Source: Saccharothrix luteola (GTDB taxonomy: Bacteria > Actinomycetota > Actinomycetes > Mycobacteriales > Pseudonocardiaceae). From it: a DNA stretch of 64,000 bases. Location: contig NZ_JAJHUO010000008.1 of the NCBI RefSeq assembly GCF_020859565.1, positions 241,409 through 305,408 of the forward strand, read 5' to 3'. This document shows, in pieces, positions 26,515 to 37,840 of the stretch (positions are counted from its first letter, which is position 1; every line of letters begins with the position of its first letter). The notes beneath the pieces are model-generated. The model was not told the origin of the DNA and did not search any database. It worked only from the letters and a program-made list of their open reading frames with translations. The position numbers and the translations under genes are program-made.

Positions 26515-27999
26515 ATGACCGACAAGGACAACGGCGACGAGCAGGCCGCCAAGGACAACGGCGACGAGAAGGACCTCCCTGCCGACGACCTCGTCACCAC
26601 CCAGCACAGCATCACCGTCAAGCGGCGCAAGCTGAACTACACCACGACCACCGGTCGGGTGGTGCTGCGCCAGGAGGTGCTGACCGAGGGCAAGTTCGAC
26701 GGGCACCTGCCGAAGGCCGAGGTCTTCGTCACCGCGTACACGCTGGACGGCGCGGACCCGGCGAGGCGGCCGGTGACGTTCGCGTTCAACGGCGGTCCCG
26801 GCTCGTCCAGCGTGTGGCTGCACCTGGGCCTGCTCGGACCGCGCCGGGTCGTCTCCGGTGACGTCGGCGCCCTCACGCCGCCGCCGTACGACCTGGTCGA
26901 CAACGCCGAGACGCTGCTCGCGCACAGCGACCTGGTGTTCATCGACCCGGTGTCGACCGGCTACTCGCGGGCGGTGAAGGGCGAGAAGCCCGGCCAGTAC
27001 CACGGTTTCCAGGGCGACCTGGAGTCGGTCGGCGAGGTGATCCGGCTGTGGACCTCGCGCAACGGGCGGTGGATGTCGCCGAAGTTCCTGGCCGGCGAGT
27101 CTTACGGGACCACGCGCGCGGCGGGCCTGGCCGACTACCTCCAGTCGCGGTACGGCATGTACCTCAACGGGCTGATGCTGATCTCGTCCGTGCTGGACTT
27201 CACCACGCTGGACTTCAGCGAGAACAACGACCTGCCGCACACGCTGTTCCTGCCGACGTACGCGGCGATCGCGCACTACCACGGGCTGCACGGCGACCGT
27301 TCGCTGGAGGACGTGCTGGCCGACGCGGAGGACTTCGCGTCCCGCGACTACCCGTGGGCGCTGGCGCGCGGCAACCGCCTGTCCACCGAGGAGCGCGCGG
27401 CGGCGGTGACGCGGCTGGCCGGGTTGACCGGGCTCAGCGAGGACTACGTCGACCGGGTCGACCTGCGGGTCGAGCACGTGCGGTTCTTCACCGAGCTGCT
27501 GCGGTCGGAGCGCAAGGTCGTCGGCCGGCTGGACTCCCGGTTCACCGGCGCGGACGCGGACTACGGCCGCGAGCACTTCAGCGAGGACCCGTCGTACTCG
27601 GCGATCCTCGGCCCGTACACGGCGGCGCTGAACCACTACGTGCGGGCGGAGCTGGAGTACGAGAACGACCTGCCGTACGAGATCCTGACGGTGAACGTGC
27701 GGCCCTGGTCGTACAAGGAGTTCGAGGGCACGCACGTGACGGTGGCGAACAAGCTGGCGTCGGCGATGCGCGCCAACCCGCACCTGAAGGTGCACGTCGC
27801 GTACGGCTACCTGGACGGCGCGACGCCGTACTACGCGGCCGAGCACGTGGTGGCGCACTTGCAGATCCCCGAGGAGCTGCACGCCAACATCGAAGCGGCC
27901 TACTACCCGGCGGGGCACATGATGTACGTCCACGAGCCGTCACGGGTGCAGCAGTCGAAGGACCTGGCCGACTTCGTCCAGTCCGCCTCGAACCGCTAG
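26515..27999 (+). CDS. S10-family serine carboxypeptidase-like protein
   Basis: 494 residues. After a charged, Asp/Lys-rich N-terminus, the S10 oxyanion motif FAFNGGPGSSSVWLHLG and the nucleophile motif LAGESYGTTRAAGLADYL are clear; the His lies in YYPAGHMMYVHE. No signal peptide, so a cytoplasmic location is likely, as in other actinobacterial members. Probable role: peptide trimming or degradation; substrate not known. A strong hairpin at 28009 follows. Confidence 0.9.
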   Translation: MTDKDNGDEQAAKDNGDEKDLPADDLVTTQHSITVKRRKLNYTTTTGRVVLRQEVLTEGKFDGHLPKAEVFVTAYTLDGADPARRPVTFAFNGGPGSSSVWLHLGLLGPRRVVSGDVGALTPPPYDLVDNAETLLAHSDLVFIDPVSTGYSRAVKGEKPGQYHGFQGDLESVGEVIRLWTSRNGRWMSPKFLAGESYGTTRAAGLADYLQSRYGMYLNGLMLISSVLDFTTLDFSENNDLPHTLFLPTYAAIAHYHGLHGDRSLEDVLADAEDFASRDYPWALARGNRLSTEERAAAVTRLAGLTGLSEDYVDRVDLRVEHVRFFTELLRSERKVVGRLDSRFTGADADYGREHFSEDPSYSAILGPYTAALNHYVRAELEYENDLPYEILTVNVRPWSYKEFEGTHVTVANKLASAMRANPHLKVHVAYGYLDGATPYYAAEHVVAHLQIPEELHANIEAAYYPAGHMMYVHEPSRVQQSKDLADFVQSASNR

Positions 28000-28008
28000 A
28001 CCGATGTC

Positions 28009-28041
28009 CCGCCGCGGGCCGATTCGCCCGGCCCGCGGCGG
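28009..28041 (+). terminator. Terminator hairpin after the S10 peptidase
   Basis: CCGCCGCGGGCC (28009-28020) pairs perfectly with GGCCCGCGGCGG (28030-28041) around a 9-base loop, 10 bases after the stop. Confidence 0.75.
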
Positions 28042-28064
28042 CGAACGAGCATTCCGGAACGGAC

Positions 28065-28349
28065 ATGGACGTCGTGGGGGTGCCTCGGTTGCGACCTGTT
28101 GACCGGTCGCCGCGCGACGAGGCGGTGGCGGAGATGGGCCCGTTGCTGCGCGACACGGCCCGCGTGGTGGAGGCCGTCTGCCGGCCCGAGCAGACCTCCG
28201 TGTGCCTCTGGTCGCACGGGCCGGCCGCGCGGCGGCACCTGCACGTCGCCGTGCAGCCGGTGACCGCCGAGCTGGTGGCGCGGTACGGCGGGTGTTCGCC
28301 ACGATCGTCCGCGTCCAGGGCCGGGGTGAGTGACCTGGGGAAGGCCTGA
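28065..28349 (+). pseudogene. HIT-domain fragment
   Basis: 94 residues from ATG 28065. The segment TSVCLWSHGPAARRHLHVAV resembles the HIT motif region, but the third His of H-x-H-x-H is Ala and the N-terminal half of the domain is missing. The last 20 residues have poor codon bias, and the +1 frame (RVFATIVRVQGRGE) looks better, suggesting a frameshift near 28,290. Probably a decaying remnant; a short functional protein cannot be ruled out. Confidence 0.45.
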
Positions 28350-28376
28350 CAGTGGCGCAGGACGGCTCAAGGAGCC

Positions 28377-29327
28377 TCAGGCCAGGGCGAACGCGATGCC
28401 GTCGAGGATGTCGTGCTCGCTGGCGACGAGCTCGGTGACGCCCTGCGACTCCAGGTGGTCGGCGAGCGTGCGGACGACCAGCGCGCCGCCGCAGATCACG
28501 TCGACCCGGCCGGGGTGCATCGGGCCGAGGGCGGCGCGCTCGTCGTGACCCATGGTGAGCAGCTTCGCGGTGACCTCGCGGATCCGGTCGAGGCCGAGGC
28601 GGGCCAGGTGGATCTCCTGCGGGTCGTACTGCGGCAGTTCCTTGGCCAGCGCGACGAGGGTCGTGACGGTGCCGGCCACGCCGATCCAGGTCTTGGCCTT
28701 GGCGGTGGGCACGGCTGCGAACGCCTCGGCGAGCACGTCCCGCGTGACCCGCACCGCCTCCTCGACCTGGGCCTCGGTCGGCGGGTCGCTGTGCAGGCAG
28801 CGTTCGGTGAGCCGGACGCAGCCGATGTCGACCGACCGGGCGGCCTCGACCTCGCCGCGCACGCCGTTCCACGTGCCCAGGACCAGCTCGGTCGACCCGC
28901 CGCCGATGTCGGAGACGAGGAACGGGCCTTCGTCGGCGTCCAGGTCGGAGACCGCGCCGGTGAACGAGAGGCGGGCCTCCTCGTCGCCGGTGATGACCTC
29001 GGCCTCCACGCCGAGCACCTCGCGGGTCATGTCGAAGAAGGCGGCCTTGTTGGCGGCGTCGCGGGTGGCGGACGTCGCCACCATGCGCACGCGCTCGGTT
29101 CCCTTGCGGCGCAGGATGTTCGTGTAGTCGACGAGCGCGGCCCGGGTGCGGGCGATGGCGTCGGGGTGCAGCTCACCGGTCGCGTCGACGCCCTGGCCGA
29201 GCCGGACCACCCTCATCTCCCGGTGCACGTCCCGCAACCACCGCTCCCCACCGTCCGATGTGGTCACGTCGGCGACCAGGAGGCGGATCGAGTTGGTCCC
29301 GCAGTCGATCGCGGCCACGCGTGCCAT
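28377..29327 (-). CDS. ppx: Ppx/GppA-family exopolyphosphatase
   Basis: 316 residues from ATG 29327. Actin-like ATPase fold: phosphate 1 loop AIDCGTNSIRLLVADV, phosphate 2 loop VSDIGGGSTELVLGTW, and the catalytic Glu region TSATRDAANKAAFF. Hydrolyses polyphosphate and/or pppGpp. This short form lacks the C-terminal HD domain, as does mycobacterial Rv1026, whose neighbours (DUF501, ftsB, eno) lie 4.4 kb upstream here after an insertion. Confidence 0.9.
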   Translation of the reverse strand: MARVAAIDCGTNSIRLLVADVTTSDGGERWLRDVHREMRVVRLGQGVDATGELHPDAIARTRAALVDYTNILRRKGTERVRMVATSATRDAANKAAFFDMTREVLGVEAEVITGDEEARLSFTGAVSDLDADEGPFLVSDIGGGSTELVLGTWNGVRGEVEAARSVDIGCVRLTERCLHSDPPTEAQVEEAVRVTRDVLAEAFAAVPTAKAKTWIGVAGTVTTLVALAKELPQYDPQEIHLARLGLDRIREVTAKLLTMGHDERAALGPMHPGRVDVICGGALVVRTLADHLESQGVTELVASEHDILDGIAFALA

Positions 29328-29435
29328 GCCCGATGTCCTTCCCCGGTGATGAGTGCTGCCCCTCAGGAGACTAGTGGTGGGGTCGTACGCCGAAGACGGC
29401 CGGCCAGTGGGCATACAAACGGAAAGACCAAGAGC

Positions 29436-29976
29436 GTCCTCGCCGGACGGGCAGATCAGCAGGATGACGGGGTTGGGTGGTCAGGCTCCGGGTCCGTCGT
29501 TGGTCCGGGGCCCGTGTCATCCCACCGACCTCCCTCCGGGCTACCACACGTATCAAGGGGGCGGACATCAGTGAACGACCAGGCAAGGGACGCACAGCCC
29601 CCTTGACACGCGCGGTAGGGCAAAGCCAGGTCGGCGGGATGACACGAACCCCTCGTCTTGCAGAAAAGGCCGGCACCGAGCCCATGGTGACGCCGCTCCA
29701 CACGACCCGCGCCAGGCCCGCCGCTCCCGGCCACTGACAGGCTCTTCCCGAAAAGAAGGGCTTCGTGTCATCCCGCCGACCTGGCAGAGCCCTACCGCAC
29801 GGGTCAAGGGGGCACCCACCACCCCAACAGGAACACTGGGCTGGAACCGCCCCCTTGACGCGTGTGGTAGCCCGGAGGGAGGTCGGTGGGATGACACGAA
29901 ACCCGGACCAACAACGGACCCGCAACATCCAGCGGTAGTTGGGGTCATCCTGCTGATCTGCCCGTCCGGCGAGGAC
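29436..29976. repeat. Large nested inverted repeat with four copies of a ~50-bp unit
   Basis: The outer arms 29436-29468 and 29944-29976 are perfect 33-bp inverted copies. Inside, four related units occur: P1 29514-29564, P2' 29597-29645, P2 29765-29813 and P1' 29847-29897. P1' is the reverse complement of P1 with two changes in 51 bp; P2' of P2 with few changes; P1 and P2 share GTGTCATCCC, CCGACCT and TCAAGGGGGC. The centre (29,646-29,764) is unique. No convincing gene is present in 29,328-30,020. The short frames here arise from the repeats. Confidence 0.92.
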
Positions 29977-30020
29977 ATGCTTTTAAGCTCTTGAGGCTCT
30001 TAATCCCGCCCCATCCCCGA

Positions 30021-31760
30021 TCAGTTCGGCGCGTGGATCTGGTCGGCGGAGTTGGCCGCGTAGTCCCTCGTCGCCCCGCGCACGAACATGTTCTGCTCGG
30101 CGTGGTTGCCGGAGAAGTACTGCTTGATCGAGCCGTTGAACGGCGTGGTGGAAGCGTTGCGGCCGTACACATCCGTGTACACAGTGGTCGGGCCGGAGTT
30201 GCGCAGTTTGAAGCCGCCCGCCCGGAACTCCCGCAGAGTGCCCTTGAACGGCGAGCGCGGGTCGTCCCACGCCACCCGTTGGCCGGTCTGCTCGGTGATC
30301 CGCCGGACCGTGTTGCAGTAGTCGCCCCGGATGCCCTCGTAGCAGAGGTCGACCTGGCGGGCCAGCTTGTTCGGCTTCGAGGCGTCGTAGTAGCGCGCCG
30401 GGTTCAGCACGTAGAACAGCGGCTGGATATTGAACGACAGCTGCGAAGTGCTGATCGTGACGTCGGAGAACCAGAACTCGTGCAGGTCGTTCGTGTCGAA
30501 CGGCACCTCGGTGCCGGTGATGACCTCGAAGTGCGTCTTGCCCTCACGGATGGCCTGGACGCACGAGGCGTCGGTGATGAGCCGGCCGAGCGAGCGCGTG
30601 TCGGAGGGCGAGTCCGCCGGGACGGCCGGGCCGACGGTGGTGAACTTGTTGTTGAACGGGCCGGGGCAGTCGGTCGCGCCGAAGCCGCCCGGGCGGCCGT
30701 TCGGGATCAGCGCGGTGAACTTGGCCTCGGTGACCTGGTTGTTGTCCCGGTGCGTGCACTTGTTGTTGTAGATGAGCTCGTGCACGTTGTTGGTGAACGC
30801 GTCGGGCGAGTGCGTGCCCTGGTGGAACTTCAGCAGGACGTCGCACGTGGCGATGGTGGTGCCCTGCGGCGGGAAGAAGCTGGTCCCGTTGTCGCCCTGG
30901 ATGACGTTCGAGTTGTCGACCGCGAGGACCTTGTGGCCGACGTGGTCCTCGTGCCGGTGCGCGCCACCGGGGTTGCTCGACATCATGACTTCGCTGGTGT
31001 AGCCGAAGTACGGCCACTTCGCGTCGGCGAACAGGTCCGAGGTGCGCGGGTCGTCGCCGTGCTCGTGGCCGAACGCGCAGCCGCTCGCGTCGCGCGGCGG
31101 GTGCCACGTCGGGTAGACCTTGCCGTCCGGACCGTACGCCCAGTACCGGGCGTGGAGCTCGCGCGAGCACTCGCCGGCCTTCGGCGTGTAGCCGCTGCCG
31201 CTCTCCGACACGACGATGTCGTACGCCATGCTCGTCTGCGCGTCCGCCGGCGGCAGCGACTTGCCCCACGCGGGGTTGTCGGTCGGCGGCACGGACGTGG
31301 TCGACGTGGTCGACGTCGGCCCGCTGGTCGGCGAGGACGTCGTGGTGGTCACCGGCGCGCCGGTGCACGCGGTGCCGTTGAGGGCGAACGAGGTCGGCGC
31401 CGGGTTGCTGCCGCTCCACGAGCCGTTGAAGCCGAACGTCGCGGTGGCGCCGGTCGCGAGGGTGGCGTTGTGGCTGACGCCGCGCGCGGTCACCTGGGCG
31501 CCGCTCTGGGTCGCGGTGGCGTTCCACGCCTGCGTGACCTGCTGGCCGGAGGCGAAGCTCCAGGTCAGCGTCCACGAGCTGATCGGATCGCCCAGGTTCG
31601 TCACGCTCACGTTCGCGGTGAAGCCGTTGTTCCACTGCGACGGGACGGAGTAGGTGACGCCGCAGCCCGTCGCGGCGGCTTGCGCCACGAACACCGTGCT
31701 GCCCACGCCGACCGCGGCGACCGCCGCTGCCGATAAGAATCTGAACCTGTATCTGCGCAT
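30021..31760 (-). CDS. Secreted protein: CBM2 plus uncharacterised C-terminal domain
   Basis: 579 residues from ATG 31760 (GGAGGG upstream; ATG 31778 possible). Signal peptide [20 protein letters not shown]... ends near residue 30. Residues 31-133 are a family 2 carbohydrate-binding module ([20 protein letters not shown] ... [20 protein letters not shown]). A Thr/Ser/Pro linker of about 35 residues follows, then about 370 residues rich in His and Asp ([38 protein letters not shown]). The tail resembles no glycoside hydrolase family that I can name with confidence; metal-binding is plausible. It probably binds cellulose or chitin outside the cell. Confidence 0.8.
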   Translation of the reverse strand: MRRYRFRFLSAAAVAAVGVGSTVFVAQAAATGCGVTYSVPSQWNNGFTANVSVTNLGDPISSWTLTWSFASGQQVTQAWNATATQSGAQVTARGVSHNATLATGATATFGFNGSWSGSNPAPTSFALNGTACTGAPVTTTTSSPTSGPTSTTSTTSVPPTDNPAWGKSLPPADAQTSMAYDIVVSESGSGYTPKAGECSRELHARYWAYGPDGKVYPTWHPPRDASGCAFGHEHGDDPRTSDLFADAKWPYFGYTSEVMMSSNPGGAHRHEDHVGHKVLAVDNSNVIQGDNGTSFFPPQGTTIATCDVLLKFHQGTHSPDAFTNNVHELIYNNKCTHRDNNQVTEAKFTALIPNGRPGGFGATDCPGPFNNKFTTVGPAVPADSPSDTRSLGRLITDASCVQAIREGKTHFEVITGTEVPFDTNDLHEFWFSDVTISTSQLSFNIQPLFYVLNPARYYDASKPNKLARQVDLCYEGIRGDYCNTVRRITEQTGQRVAWDDPRSPFKGTLREFRAGGFKLRNSGPTTVYTDVYGRNASTTPFNGSIKQYFSGNHAEQNMFVRGATRDYAANSADQIHAPN

Positions 31761-32231
31761 GGTCTTTCTGCCCTCCATCAGGTGTGGCCGGTTGTGCGGC
31801 GGCGGCTGCTCAGGGCATCGCGGGGTGATGGGGAATCGGGTTGCCGTCAACGGCGGGAAGCGCGGGGGCCACAGCGGGACCTCTCGCGCCTGGTCGGGCG
31901 ACCGGCGGCGTCGTCCACGGGCATGCTTCCTCCTCGTTGAGGACAGCGGGACAGCACTCGGCGAGCCTTGTCGACCGGTGGCGGGTGGCGGCCGCCGCGC
32001 ACCGGTGCCATGCGCCGCGGCGGGCTCGGTCGGTCGTCGTGCGGCCCGACGACCGGATCACCGAAACGCGGCGGGGACCGGACCGGCGGATGGGATCTGC
32101 CGGTGCGGGTAGTGTTCGACCGACTCCACGGCGTTGTCAACGAGTGTCGAAACGTTGCGAAATCGCCCGTCTTAATCCGTTAAGCGAACTCCGGATTCAC
32201 CGCCGGGCCCGACCAGGGTCGGACGTGGCTC
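31761..32231 (-). promoter_or_regulatory. Long leader and promoter of the CBM2 gene
   Basis: This 471-base gap holds no convincing gene. On the minus strand TTGACA (32135-32140), 18 bases, then AACACT (32111-32116) form a good promoter, leaving a leader of about 340 bases. Just upstream, TTTCG occurs twice as direct repeats in 32,146-32,161, a possible operator. The leader is GC-rich with no recognised riboswitch. Confidence 0.5.
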
Positions 32232-33617
32232 TCAGGTGGCCCGCATGGACGACGACGTCGGATACGTCGGACCTGAACCGCTTGAGGACGTGCCGCTCGA
32301 CGTGCCACCGGAAGTGCCACCCGAGGTGCTCCCGGGCGACGTGCCGGCCGAGGTCGTCTCGGCGGGCGTGGTCGCGGGCGCCTCGGTCGTCGTGGTGGTG
32401 GTCGTCGTCGTGGTGGTGGTCGGCGTGGGGCAGCCGGGCGGGATCGACGGCGTCGTGGTGGGCGTCGTCGTCGGCGTGCTGGTCGTCGTCTCCGTCGGCG
32501 GCGTGGGGCACGTCGGCGTCGTCGTCGTCGGACTCGTCGGCACGGTCGGGGTGAACGTGATCGTCACGCCGGGCCGGGTCGTCGTCGTGGTCGACGTCGT
32601 CGTCGGGTTCGACGTGCCGGAGGACGGCGGCGTCGTGTTGCCGGGCGGCGAGGCGTTGTTGTTGTCCGACGGGGTGTTGCCGTTGCCCGGCTCGGGCCCG
32701 AAGTCGTCGTCCGAGCCGATGATGTCCGGCAGCACCGGCACGCCGCTGGCGTACACGTCCGCCCAGTACAGCACCGTGGCCACGTACTCGTTGGACTGGT
32801 TGTAGCGGAACACCGAACGCGCGCGCTGCACCGGATCGCTCACGTCCGCGTTGTTCGCGCACAGGTAGTTGCCCGCGCCGATGGTGGCGTCGTAGATGTT
32901 GTTCGGGTTCCGGTCGCCGTCCTCGTTGCCGTCGGCCGCGTAACCGGCCCACGTGGACGGGATGAACTGCATCGGGCCCACGGCCCGGTCCCAGGTGCGG
33001 TCGCCGTCGAACCGGCCGCCGTCGGTGTCGCGGATCGCGGCCACGCCGGGCGAGCCGTCGAGCACGGGACCCACGATCGGTTCGACCGTGGTGCCGCTCT
33101 CGGTGACCCGGCCGCCGCGGGCGTGCCCGGACTCGATGCGGCCGATGCTCGCCAGCAGCGGCCAGTCCAGCTTGCAGCCGGGCGTGGTCCGCCCCAGCCG
33201 GTCGGCCGCGCGCATGTACGCGTCGAGCATGACGCCGGGGATGCCGTGCTGGCCCTCGCGCAGGAAACCGCCCTCCAACGGGGGCAGGTCGTCCTCGAAC
33301 TCGGACGGGTCGTCGACGTCGGCCAGCAGCGCCGCGCTCAGCTCGTCGGTCTCGGGCAGCCGGCCGGTGGCGCCGAGCTTGCCCTCGGCGTCCAGCGCGA
33401 GCGTGCCCAGCACGTCGCCCGGACCGGGCGGCACGGCTTCGACGTCGGCGCGGTCGGTGAGGGAGAACCAGTCCATCGGCGCGGCCGTGTGCAGCAGCGC
33501 CGGCACGAGCATCGCGGCCGTCGCGGTGGCCGCGAAGCCCCATTGCCGAGGCGTCATCGTGCCCGGATGGACCTTGGTCCGCTTCCGCCCCCGACGCTTC
33601 GACTTCGGCACAGCCAC
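32232..33617 (-). CDS. Lytic murein transglycosylase with Thr-rich tail
   Basis: 461 residues, GTG start. Basic N-terminus, one membrane segment (GFAATATAAMLVPALLH), then a SLT domain: LDWPLLASIGRIESGHARGG with the catalytic Glu, RAVGPMQFIPSTWAGYAADG, and NNIYDATIGAGNYLC. The last 150 residues are a low-complexity Thr/Pro/Ser tail, with ACC/ACG codon runs, likely spanning the wall. Cleaves peptidoglycan glycan strands. A second, shorter paralogue is at 37841. Confidence 0.88.
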   Translation of the reverse strand: MAVPKSKRRGRKRTKVHPGTMTPRQWGFAATATAAMLVPALLHTAAPMDWFSLTDRADVEAVPPGPGDVLGTLALDAEGKLGATGRLPETDELSAALLADVDDPSEFEDDLPPLEGGFLREGQHGIPGVMLDAYMRAADRLGRTTPGCKLDWPLLASIGRIESGHARGGRVTESGTTVEPIVGPVLDGSPGVAAIRDTDGGRFDGDRTWDRAVGPMQFIPSTWAGYAADGNEDGDRNPNNIYDATIGAGNYLCANNADVSDPVQRARSVFRYNQSNEYVATVLYWADVYASGVPVLPDIIGSDDDFGPEPGNGNTPSDNNNASPPGNTTPPSSGTSNPTTTSTTTTTRPGVTITFTPTVPTSPTTTTPTCPTPPTETTTSTPTTTPTTTPSIPPGCPTPTTTTTTTTTTTTEAPATTPAETTSAGTSPGSTSGGTSGGTSSGTSSSGSGPTYPTSSSMRAT

Positions 33618-33681
33618 GAACTCCCCATCGACTCGTCACCCGGCCTGCAGACCAGCCTGCCTGATCCGAACGGCGGTGTCA

Positions 33682-33706
33682 CGGGCACGGCCGAGCTTTG
33701 TGCCCG
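33682..33706 (-). terminator. Possible terminator after the DUF501 gene
   Basis: CGGGCAC (33682-33688) and GTGCCCG (33700-33706) can pair around an 11-base loop, 18 bases past the DUF501 stop on the minus strand. Confidence 0.4.
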
Positions 33707-33723
33707 AAGAACTGCCCGGACGG

Positions 33724-34215
33724 TCAGTTTTTCACCTTTGACGCGCATTCCCCGCTCGGCCACCACTGCGCGAGCAGGTCGAGCGCCTCGTCGCCGAACG
33801 GGTTCACGCCCCGGCCGACGGCCAGCGAGTGCGCCACGTGCACGTGCAGGCACTTGACCCGGGTCGGCATGCCACCGGCGGTGACGGTCGTGCCGAGCGG
33901 TTCGATCGCGTCCCGCTCGGCCAGGTACGCCTCGTGCGCCCGGAGGTAGCGCTCGGCCAACTGCTCATCCGCGGCCAACCGGTCGGTCATCTCCTTCATC
34001 AGCCCGGCGCCTTCGAGCCTGCTGACGTAGGAGTTCAACCGGGAGCAGGTCAGGTAGTACAGGGTCGGGAACGGCGTGCCGTCCTCCAGCCGCGGGCTGG
34101 TCTGCACGACCGCCGGGTGCCCGCTGGGGCAGCGCGCGGCCACCTCGCGCATCCCCCGCGGCGCGCGGCCCAACTGCGCCTCGACCGCCGCCCGGTCCTC
34201 GTCGCTCACCGTCAT
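33724..34215 (-). CDS. DUF501 family protein
   Basis: 163 residues, ATG at 34215 overlapping the FtsB-like stop (ATGA). Contains the family signature CPSGHPAVVQTSPRLEDGTPF and LYYLTCSRLNSYVSRLEGAG. Function unknown. Always found beside enolase, ftsB/divIC and ppx in actinobacteria, as here. Confidence 0.88.
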   Translation of the reverse strand: MTVSDEDRAAVEAQLGRAPRGMREVAARCPSGHPAVVQTSPRLEDGTPFPTLYYLTCSRLNSYVSRLEGAGLMKEMTDRLAADEQLAERYLRAHEAYLAERDAIEPLGTTVTAGGMPTRVKCLHVHVAHSLAVGRGVNPFGDEALDLLAQWWPSGECASKVKN

Positions 34216-34798
34216 CGTGCCGCCGCCGAATCCCACAACTGCTCGTACCACGCCTTGTCCTCGGCCGGTTTGGTCTCCGGTCGCTGTTGGTCCAGTTCAC
34301 GCTCCGCGTCACCGGGGAGCTGCACGATGTAGGGCGTCTCGCCGGGCCGCACGTAGTGCAGCCTGCGCCGGGCCTCGGCCTCCACGTGCGCCGGGTCGGC
34401 CAGTTCCCGCTTGCGCTGCTCCAGCTGCCCCACCTCGGCGCGCAGCGTCTCCTGCGAGGCGGTGACCTCGCGCAGCTCCTCGCGCTGCGCCAGGTACGTC
34501 CTCAGCGGCACGGCGATGCTCAACGCCAACGCGCACACCACCATCGCCAGCAACGCGGCCCTCCGCGTGCCGGTCATGCCGAACGCGCCGCCAGTGCCCG
34601 CGCCCGCCCTCGTCCGCGCCCTCGACTGCGGCTTGCGCGCCGCCGGCCGGGTGGTGCGCGGCGTCCCGTCGGCCCGGCCCGTGCGCGGTTCCGGCTTGCG
34701 AGCCTCGCCCTTGCGAGGCCGGCCGTCACGGGCCCGCGCAGGACGGGACCCCGGCGTGGCCTCGCGACCACGCCGGGGTTCCCGTTCCCGTCGCGCCA

Positions 34799-34799
<1 letters not shown>
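34212..34799 (-). CDS. FtsB/DivIC-like septum formation initiator
   Basis: 195 residues. A long basic Arg/Pro/Lys-rich cytoplasmic N-terminus (residues 1-75), one membrane helix (AALLAMVVCALALSIAVPL), and a periplasmic coiled coil (QREELREVTASQETLRAEVG) with the family motif LHYVRPGETPYIV. Takes part in divisome assembly with FtsL/FtsQ. The gene is between enolase and DUF501 in a likely operon, its first base pair touching the enolase stop region. Confidence 0.88.
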
Positions 34800-37005
<2,206 letters not shown>

Positions 37006-37073
37006 CACACCGATCCCGTCATCCGGTCGGCTGTCGTGTAGCGGCCGGATGGCCGGGTAGCGTTGATCGAACC

Positions 37074-37451
37074 ATGACGGACAGCACCTTCGAGGCGTTC
37101 CGCCGAGCCGAGGCGCTGCTCGCGGAGCGCCGACCGCTGGAGGCGCTGCGCGAGCTGCGAGTCGTGCTCGAAGCAGCGCCGGACCAGGTGGGCGTGCAGC
37201 TGCTCGCGGGTCGGGCCTACCTCGGTTCGGCCCAGCTCAAGCGCGCCGAGGCGGCGTTCCGGAAGGTGCTCGACCTGGACCCCAGCGACCACTACGCGAG
37301 GTTCGCGCTCGGTCGCACGTTGCAGCGGCAGAGCCGGTTGCCCGAGGCGCTGGCGCAGCTGCGGATGGCGGCGGCGATGAACCCGTCACCGGAGTACCAG
37401 GAGGCGTTGGGCGAGGTCAGCGCCCGTCTCGCGGTGGAACGGGACCGATGA
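37074..37451 (+). CDS. Small TPR-repeat protein
   Basis: 125 residues from ATG 37074. Three tetratricopeptide-like helical pairs (ALRELRVVLEAAPDQVGVQL, AEAAFRKVLDLDPSDHYARF, ALAQLRMAAAMNPSPEYQEA). Typically a protein-protein adaptor. Its stop overlaps the next ATG by four bases. Confidence 0.83.
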   Translation: MTDSTFEAFRRAEALLAERRPLEALRELRVVLEAAPDQVGVQLLAGRAYLGSAQLKRAEAAFRKVLDLDPSDHYARFALGRTLQRQSRLPEALAQLRMAAAMNPSPEYQEALGEVSARLAVERDR

Positions 37452-37783
37452 CGGCGTACGAGCTCGGGCCGGTGGTGGCCGAACGTCGGCTGGAGTGCGT
37501 GGCCCGCGACGGCGCCCGCGCGGTGGTCGTGATCAGGATCGGGACGCCCCACCCGGACCCGCTCAGCTCGAACGGCGACTGGTGCTGCCCCCACCAGGTC
37601 CTCGGGCTCGGCGACGAGGCCGTCGGCGCGGCGTTCGGCGTCGACTCCCTGCAGGCCCTGCTGCTCAGCGTGTACCGCGTGCGGCTGGACCTGGCCGCGC
37701 GCGCGGCGGAGGCGTCGGTCGAGCTCGACTGGCTCGGCCTGCCGGAGCTGGGCCTGACCGTCGACCCGCCCGTGCGCGCCTGA
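37448..37783 (+). CDS. Hypothetical protein (DUF6968-like)
   Basis: 111 residues, translationally coupled to the TPR gene. Contains VVVIRIGTPHPDPLSSNGDW followed by a Cys pair and a predicted helix (LQALLLSVYRVRLDLAARA). Resembles small actinobacterial proteins of the DUF6968 type from memory; function unknown. Confidence 0.6.
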   Translation: MTAYELGPVVAERRLECVARDGARAVVVIRIGTPHPDPLSSNGDWCCPHQVLGLGDEAVGAAFGVDSLQALLLSVYRVRLDLAARAAEASVELDWLGLPELGLTVDPPVRA

Positions 37784-37840
37784 CGCGGTCGATCTGACAG
37801 GCCAGTGTGACTGGTCGAGCTGACCGGCCACCCTGATTGT

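Noticed and set aside
29436..29976. Insertion sequence or linear-replicon telomere
   Set aside because: No transposase frame, and the element is internal between housekeeping genes; multiple palindromes alone are not enough.
32232..32690. Extra gene in the GTC-rich plus strand (189-residue Val/Val/Val frame)
   Set aside because: Antisense of the Thr/Pro-rich tail of the transglycosylase.
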